A DNA stretch of 35,865 nt, taken from positions 1 to 35,865 of the forward strand of contig CAZZBK010000048.1 in the NCBI GenBank assembly GCA_964652155.1. The letters run 5' to 3'. A program made the position numbers and the translations under genes. This document shows positions 31,677 through 35,865 of this stretch, in pieces (position 1 is the stretch's first letter; each line of letters begins with the position of its first letter). Origin of the DNA: CAZZBK01 sp964652155 (GTDB lineage Bacteria; Planctomycetota; Planctomycetia; Pirellulales; PNKZ01). The notes under the pieces were generated by a model. The model was not told the origin of the DNA and searched no databases. It saw only the letters and a program-made list of their open reading frames with translations.

Positions 31677-32863
31677 GCGCTCGGTCACGCAATCCAACAT
31701 CGAGTGACACGACGACCCTCCCCGACAAGGCGTGGCTGAGCGCGTTTCGACGGCAACTCTTGCGCTGGTATCGGGCCGAAAAGCGTGATCTTCCTTGGCG
31801 CTGCACGCGCGATCCGTATCGGGTATGGGTCAGCGAGATCATGCTGCAACAGACCCAGGTGGCGATGGTCGAGGCGTACTTTGTACGCTTCATCGAGCGG
31901 TTTCCAACAATCGCGGACCTCGCCGCCGCGCCGCAACAAGAGGTGTTGCGGCTCTGGGAGGGCTTGGGCTATTATCGCCGCGCGCGACAGTTGCACGAGG
32001 CCGCCCAGTTGGTGGTCCGCGAGCATGACGGGCAATTTCCCCACGCGGTCGAGGCGGTTCGGAAACTTCCGGGTATCGGGCGATATACGGCCGGTGCGAT
32101 CCTGTCGATCGCCTTTGACGACCCGCTGCCGATCCTCGAGGCGAACACGTTCCGGTTGCTCGCGCGGCTGCTCGCCTACCCGGGCGATCCACGAGCGGCG
32201 TCGGCCAGCGCGTTGTTCTGGTCTTTTGCCGAACAACTGCTACCACGTCAGCACGTGGGCGAGTTCAATCAAGCACTCATGGAGTTGGGGAGCCTCGTCT
32301 GCAAACCGCGACAGCCGCTGTGCCCACAGTGTCCTGTGCGCGAGCAGTGCCCGACGCTGCGTGACGGGCTCGTGGAACTCATTCCGCCGCCGCTCAAGAA
32401 GCCGGCGATCGAAGCCGTCGACGAGGTCGCTGTGGTGGTGCGCGACGGCGCGCGGGTGCTCGTGATTCGTCGCGGGGTCGACGAGCGCTGGGCCGGTTTG
32501 TGGGATTTTGTCCGCTTCTCGGTGCCGAACGAAAAGCTGCGCGAGCTGGATGAGTTTGTTGTGGCACAGGTCCAACAGCGGACCGGTTTGAGAGTGGCGA
32601 TCGAACGACCGATGGCGACCATTAAGCATGGCGTGACCCGGTATCGGATCACGCTGCGGACGTTCTTGGCCTGCAAGCGGGGCGGGCGATTGTCGCGGCA
32701 GCTCGAGGCGCGTTGGGTCAGCTCGGCCGAGTTGGCCGAGTTGCCGCTGAGTGTGACCGGCCGGAAGCTCAGCCATCAATGGCTCAACGAATTGGCCGCC
32801 ACAGCCCATGAGGATTCAGAACTCTCTTCTCCCACTGGGAGAAGGTGCCCGAAGGGCGGATGA
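31673..32863 (+). CDS. mutY: A/G-specific adenine glycosylase
   Basis: This 396-residue repair enzyme removes adenine mispaired with 8-oxoguanine. The GTG start at 31673 overlaps the upstream stop; the open frame back to 31598 lies inside the transporter gene. The HhH-GPD domain has VSEIMLQQTQV with the catalytic Glu55 (E. coli Glu37) and LPGIGRYTAGAI. The 4Fe-4S ligands fit C-x6-C-x2-C-x5-C. A NUDIX-like 8-oxoG recognition domain follows (about 245-380). The residue aligned with E. coli catalytic Asp138 is Glu156 (ILEANTF, codon 32138-32140). The last dozen or so residues and the stop codon lie within a REP-like repeat (32821-32945), so the original C-terminus was probably replaced. Confidence 0.93.
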   Translation: MSARSRNPTSSDTTTLPDKAWLSAFRRQLLRWYRAEKRDLPWRCTRDPYRVWVSEIMLQQTQVAMVEAYFVRFIERFPTIADLAAAPQQEVLRLWEGLGYYRRARQLHEAAQLVVREHDGQFPHAVEAVRKLPGIGRYTAGAILSIAFDDPLPILEANTFRLLARLLAYPGDPRAASASALFWSFAEQLLPRQHVGEFNQALMELGSLVCKPRQPLCPQCPVREQCPTLRDGLVELIPPPLKKPAIEAVDEVAVVVRDGARVLVIRRGVDERWAGLWDFVRFSVPNEKLRELDEFVVAQVQQRTGLRVAIERPMATIKHGVTRYRITLRTFLACKRGGRLSRQLEARWVSSAELAELPLSVTGRKLSHQWLNELAATAHEDSELSSPTGRRCPKGG

Positions 32864-32945
32864 GGGAAGCTCGAGCCGAAATATCGTTGCGCTACACCCT
32901 CACCTGGCTCACTTCGTTCGCCATCCTCTCCCAATGGGAGAGGGG
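32821..32945. repeat. REP-like inverted repeat overlapping the end of mutY
   Basis: The outer parts (about 32821-32866 and 32899-32945) are imperfect reverse complements of about 45 bases. Each carries a small palindrome: TTCTCCC-ACT-GGGAGAA (32827-32843) and CTCTCCC-AAT-GGGAGAG (32926-32942). GGTGCCCGAAGGGCGGATGA is the familiar block of such intergenic repeats. The mutY stop codon TGA (32861-32863) lies inside it. Confidence 0.8.
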
Positions 32946-33010
32946 TCATGCGACGTTGCAGTCATCATGCACAATCGCACCGGATTTGCCCCGACGAGGT
33001 CCGTTGCAGT

Positions 33011-33016
33011 TATAAT
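33011..33016 (+). promoter_or_regulatory. Possible -10 element (TATAAT) of the TPR-like gene
   Basis: A perfect TATAAT lies 43 bases before the ATG at 33060. No good -35 is found at 17 bases; TTTGCC (32985-32990) is 20 bases away. The site is tentative. Confidence 0.35.
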
Positions 33017-33059
33017 CGAGGGAGCGTTATGTTCTCTCCGTAGAGCCCTTGAGGTTCCG

Positions 33060-33830
33060 ATGACTGCACCCCGCGCGTTGCTATTGGGCTTGTTGTTGCT
33101 CATGGGAGCGAGTCCGCTTTATGGGCAGGTGGTGATTACGTCGCCGTGGGGCATTGCTCCACCGGCCTGGGGGCCTCGGTCGATGCAGATGGCTCCCTGG
33201 GGCGTGTTTGCTCCGCCGCCGCTGTATGGCCGTTCGTACTACGCGCCGCCGCAGCCGATGGGTCACCAGATCACGCCGACCGGTCCGAACGGCTACACCT
33301 ACGAGCCGGTCTACGCGCCTGCGCAGTCGAACGCAGCTCCAGCATCCCTCGCTGCTCCGGCACCGGCCGTTGCGGCGCAGAGCGGATACGAACGAGCGCT
33401 GGCCTTGTTTCGCGCGGGTCGATACGACGCGGTGCTGTTAGAGACCGGCGCGATCGTGTTGGTGAATCCGGACGACGGCCGGGCGCAGCTGCTCGAGTCG
33501 CACGCGCTGTTTGCGTTGGGTCGGTTCGACGAATCTGCGGCGGCATTGCGGCGTTTTCTGTTGGTCACGCCCGAGGCCCAATGGCCGGCCCTGCTAGCTG
33601 GCCCGCGCGACGAGTATCGCGCGACGCGTTACTCGACCCATCTCGCGGCCTTGGAGCGGCACTTGCAAGTGCGCCCCACCGACGTCGACGTGAAGCTGCT
33701 GCTTGCCTATCACGCGGGCAACGTGGGGCTCGTCCAGCAAGCGGTCATGCAGTTGACCGTGCTCGTGCCGACGACGGATGACGACGCCGCTCGGCGACTG
33801 CTCGAGTATTGGCGAGCACCACCGAGGTAG
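33060..33830 (+). CDS. Small exported TPR-like protein
   Basis: This 256-residue protein starts at ATG 33060 with GAGG about 7 bases upstream. The open frame back to 32808 runs through the REP-like repeat and is rejected. A clear signal peptide (about 1-23, ending SPLYGQ) is followed by a Pro/Tyr/Gly/Met-rich stretch (about 24-105). The helical region (about 110-250) shows TPR-like pairs (ALALFRAGRYDAVLLETGAI, ALFALGRFDESAAALRRFL) and probably mediates protein contacts outside the cytoplasmic membrane. The exact role is unknown. It ends before a convergent porin gene. Confidence 0.75.
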   Translation: MTAPRALLLGLLLLMGASPLYGQVVITSPWGIAPPAWGPRSMQMAPWGVFAPPPLYGRSYYAPPQPMGHQITPTGPNGYTYEPVYAPAQSNAAPASLAAPAPAVAAQSGYERALALFRAGRYDAVLLETGAIVLVNPDDGRAQLLESHALFALGRFDESAAALRRFLLVTPEAQWPALLAGPRDEYRATRYSTHLAALERHLQVRPTDVDVKLLLAYHAGNVGLVQQAVMQLTVLVPTTDDDAARRLLEYWRAPPR

Positions 33831-33854
33831 GGGTCGGAAAGGGAGAGGGACACC

Positions 33855-33884
33855 TCAGATGAACACGGATGGACGCAGATAAGA
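33855..33884. repeat. Possible dispersed motif (GAACACGGATGGACGCAGAT type)
   Basis: The sequence around ACACGGATGGACGCAGAT resembles a short motif often seen between genes in many bacterial genomes. Only one copy lies in this window, so the repeat status rests on memory of other genomes and is weak. Confidence 0.25.
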
Positions 33885-33890
33885 GGGAGT

Positions 33891-33925
33891 GGAGGAGCAG
33901 CCGTTTTGCGTTAGCGCTGCTCTCC
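33891..33925. terminator. Possible bidirectional hairpin between convergent genes
   Basis: GAGCAG (33895-33900) pairs with CTGCTC (33917-33922) across a 16-base loop. It lies between the ends of the TPR-like gene and the porin gene. The stem is short and no clear T-tract follows, so a terminator role is only a suggestion. Confidence 0.25.
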
Positions 33926-33972
33926 TGCTTGGTCGCGCGTTCGGCGCGGGTGGTCATGCTCCGACGGATCCA

Positions 33973-35595
33973 TTAGTAGTTGAACTGCAATTGAAAGCGG
34001 AACAGATCGCCCATGAATTGGTTGTAAGACATCGTGCCGGCCGTGGCGTTGGCCGTTGTGTTCGTTCGATCGGTCATCGTATACACGCTCGTGAACTCGA
34101 CGGCCGAGTTGATTTGCCACTCCCAGCCCAGTTCGTACTCGGTGACCCGGCTGAAGGGGGCATTCCGTTCGGCCTTGTAGCCGCCCTTGTAGTATGCGTA
34201 GCGGAAGAACGGAATGTGCGTGCCCCAATAATCGGTGTCGTACTTGACCATCCACATCGCATAGCCGCCGTAGAGCGAACGTTCTTCGATGGCCGTTTGC
34301 GCCGCGTTCAAGGCCGGACCGCGGCCGACGTTCCACTCTGCCTGGAAACCAAACGGCTGCGGATACCAGACGGCGGTCCAGGCCAAACGTTGGTCGCGAA
34401 TGCCTGGCCGACCATTGGGCGTGCCCCCCAACGAGTTGGCCGGAGTCAGCGTGCCGACGCCGAGTGGGCTGATCGTCGAGCCGGTAACGACGTAGTCGCC
34501 TGTGTAGCCTTGCATGCCGAGTTCGACATACTGGCAATTTGGCAATTGAAACGGCAATGTGAAGCGCGTGGCGATGTGCAACCGATCGTTCTGCTCCAAG
34601 AGCGAGCCGCCTTGGCCATTGTAGGCACCGATGGCAAACATGCCGTAGTTGCCCGAGCCCTTGAGGCCTTGATCAAGAACGTCTTTAAAAAACTCTTGGG
34701 CAAACCGGGGTGTCCAAAAATAGAACACGCCCAAATCGCGTTCGTTACGCACGGCGCTGTTGAGTGCGTCGGTGCGTTCGAGCGGGAGCCGGTTTGAACT
34801 GGACTGTAAATTTTCCCAACCGTAGGGAACTTTCGACTGACCAACGCGCACACGATGCACTTTGTCGCTGGTCAGATACAAATCGGCGTACCAGTCGCGA
34901 ATCTGGGTGTAGTGCGTATTGTCTGGGCTTCCCGTGACCGTACTCGCAAATTCTGGTTGCAAATAAACATACGCCCATTCCGACACATCGCCCGAGATCG
35001 TCAAGCGAGCACGTCGCAGGAAAAACTCCTGATTGTCGCCGACCGATCGGTCGTTGGTGTATTGCGCCGGTGCCGAGCCGGGACGAAGTAGCACGGTCTC
35101 ATTGAGCCGAAACTGAGAGTATCCGCGAATCGACAGTTTGTCGTACCATTTCTTGCTCGACGAACCCGACTGCATCGACGAGAACGACACTTGCGATGCT
35201 TGCGTCGCGGCGATCTCGATCTCGGGATCCTCGGCCTCCAAGAATCGATGCCCGATCGTTTGAAAGATATTTTCTCGTGCGGGGGGCTCCGGCGCGGCGG
35301 ATTCTTCTGTAAAGCCGACCTGCGCCACGCCGGGACTGGCCAATGCTCCCCCCGAAGGCAATCCGGCGGAAACCACAGGTCCCTGGGCTGGCTGACTGTT
35401 GGAAGCAGCGCTGGCGGGTGAGGGGGACGGCTCAGAAGACGGCGACATCGACGGGATCGATTGCCCTGGTTGCTGCACGACCGCAGGAACCGGACCAGGC
35501 AAAGGCTGGAGAGAAGTGCCGGATGGCAACTGCGCCCAAGCTAGCGATCCAGATTGATACACCAGCCAACAACTTGCCAAGACATTCCAACGCAT
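33973..35595 (-). CDS. Phosphate-selective porin O/P (OprP)-family outer-membrane porin
   Basis: This 540-residue protein starts at ATG 35595 with GAGG nine bases upstream; the longer frame to 35643 lacks support. The signal peptide (about 1-22, ending AWAQ) is followed by a Pro/Ser/Gln-rich segment (about 25-125) and the porin barrel (about 140-540). The barrel has alternating aromatic strands and the family-like GYSQFRLNE, FFLRRARLTISGDVSEWAYVYLQPEF (in two blocks, FFLRRARLTISGDVSEW and AYVYLQPEF), VGQSKVPYGWENLQSS, and W-G-T-H-I-P-F-F-R-Y segments. The C-terminus ends in an aromatic residue (FQLQFNY), as expected for insertion by the BAM machine. OprP-type porins take up phosphate or other anions, but substrate cannot be assigned in planctomycetes. 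The gene is alone on its strand. Confidence 0.88.
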   Translation of the reverse strand: MRWNVLASCWLVYQSGSLAWAQLPSGTSLQPLPGPVPAVVQQPGQSIPSMSPSSEPSPSPASAASNSQPAQGPVVSAGLPSGGALASPGVAQVGFTEESAAPEPPARENIFQTIGHRFLEAEDPEIEIAATQASQVSFSSMQSGSSSKKWYDKLSIRGYSQFRLNETVLLRPGSAPAQYTNDRSVGDNQEFFLRRARLTISGDVSEWAYVYLQPEFASTVTGSPDNTHYTQIRDWYADLYLTSDKVHRVRVGQSKVPYGWENLQSSSNRLPLERTDALNSAVRNERDLGVFYFWTPRFAQEFFKDVLDQGLKGSGNYGMFAIGAYNGQGGSLLEQNDRLHIATRFTLPFQLPNCQYVELGMQGYTGDYVVTGSTISPLGVGTLTPANSLGGTPNGRPGIRDQRLAWTAVWYPQPFGFQAEWNVGRGPALNAAQTAIEERSLYGGYAMWMVKYDTDYWGTHIPFFRYAYYKGGYKAERNAPFSRVTEYELGWEWQINSAVEFTSVYTMTDRTNTTANATAGTMSYNQFMGDLFRFQLQFNY

Positions 35596-35865
35596 AAAAC
35601 TCGACCTCGCTACAGCCACACGATAAATGTTGTGCAAACACACTGCAGGACACTGGCTATACCATCGTCGTGCGCGGAATTCTAAGATTGTTAGGATTTA
35701 CTAATATTTCCCCTTTGAGCTGCCCTAGAGGTCGACTCAAACTCGCAGTCCTCGGCATTTTAACAATGCGATCACTTCCGATCGCTCCGCGACGGGATTC
35801 GGCGAGGAAAAGTGTGAGCGTCACCGTTGTGGGTGGCTGGTGGTTTGCGAAGCAAACCCCGGCGA
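35596..35865. other. Upstream region of the porin gene, ending in a dispersed repeat
   Basis: There is no gene here. The first 120 bases are AT-richer than average and should hold the porin promoter on the minus strand, but no clear -35/-10 pair was found. The last 47 bases are the dispersed repeat. Confidence 0.5.
35819..35865 (+). repeat. Terminal copy of the repeat at the window start
   Basis: These 47 bases match positions 1-47 with one difference (T at 35841 against C at 23). The copy includes the GGTTTGC-GAA-GCAAACC hairpin. The window ends inside the element, so only its left arm is visible. Confidence 0.9.

Noticed and set aside
32808..33059. N-terminal extension of the TPR-like protein
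   Set aside because: It is a translation of the REP-like repeat plus intergenic DNA. The internal ATG at 33060 has a ribosome site and opens a normal signal peptide.
1..35865. Circular replicon (plasmid) suggested by matching ends
   Set aside because: The overlap is a hairpin repeat with a mismatch, and the window holds chromosomal housekeeping genes without any replication gene.

Overview
The window is chromosomal DNA of a planctomycete, most likely of the Pirellulales type. The evidence is family-level: a secreted DUF1549/DUF1553 protein with Ig-like segments, a planctomycete-type cytochrome c domain fused to WD40 repeats, a PPC-repeat exported protein, GC-rich codon use, and many short hairpin-type dispersed repeats between genes. 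No rRNA, tRNA, CRISPR array, transposase or phage gene was recognised.

Layout. 1-482: repeat-rich non-coding DNA. 483-7079 (+): three exported proteins (PPC-repeat protein, DUF1549/DUF1553 protein, cytochrome c-WD40 protein), probably a cell-surface or periplasmic redox/binding module. 7101-9176 (-): a TolC-type outer-membrane protein with a long proline-rich N-terminal region. 9442-17441 (+): an exopolysaccharide locus: Wzy-like polymerase/ligase, Wzz chain-length protein fused to a degenerate tyrosine-kinase-like domain, three GT2 and one GT4 glycosyltransferases. The last four are joined by ATGA stop/start overlaps. 17453-19321 (-): a D-2-hydroxyacid dehydrogenase and an SDR oxidoreductase. 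19585-21418 (+): dapF and a DUF374 acyltransferase, separated by a triple-hairpin repeat. 21426-23933 (-): a large exported alpha/beta-hydrolase-like protein whose nucleophile position is Gly. 24037-27612 (+): a 77-residue membrane protein, an FHA-GAF-sigma54 activator and a Gfo/Idh/MocA oxidoreductase. 27616-28455: a BrnT/BrnA toxin-antitoxin cassette between inverted copies of dispersed repeats. 28501-32863 (+): a compact run of a GlmU-like protein, metF, an EamA transporter and mutY. 33060-33830 (+): a small exported TPR-like protein. 33973-35595 (-): an OprP-type porin.

The main points for follow-up are: (i) the BrnTA cassette framed by inverted repeats; (ii) active-site substitutions in three recognisable enzymes (Wzz/BY-kinase without a Walker A GK[ST], alpha/beta hydrolase Ser to Gly, MutY Asp to Glu); (iii) a mutY C-terminus and stop codon supplied by a REP-like repeat; (iv) at least five classes of dispersed repeat, one of which forms both ends of the window. 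I saw no clearly new multi-gene defence or mobile system. The most system-like accessory island is the BrnTA cassette.
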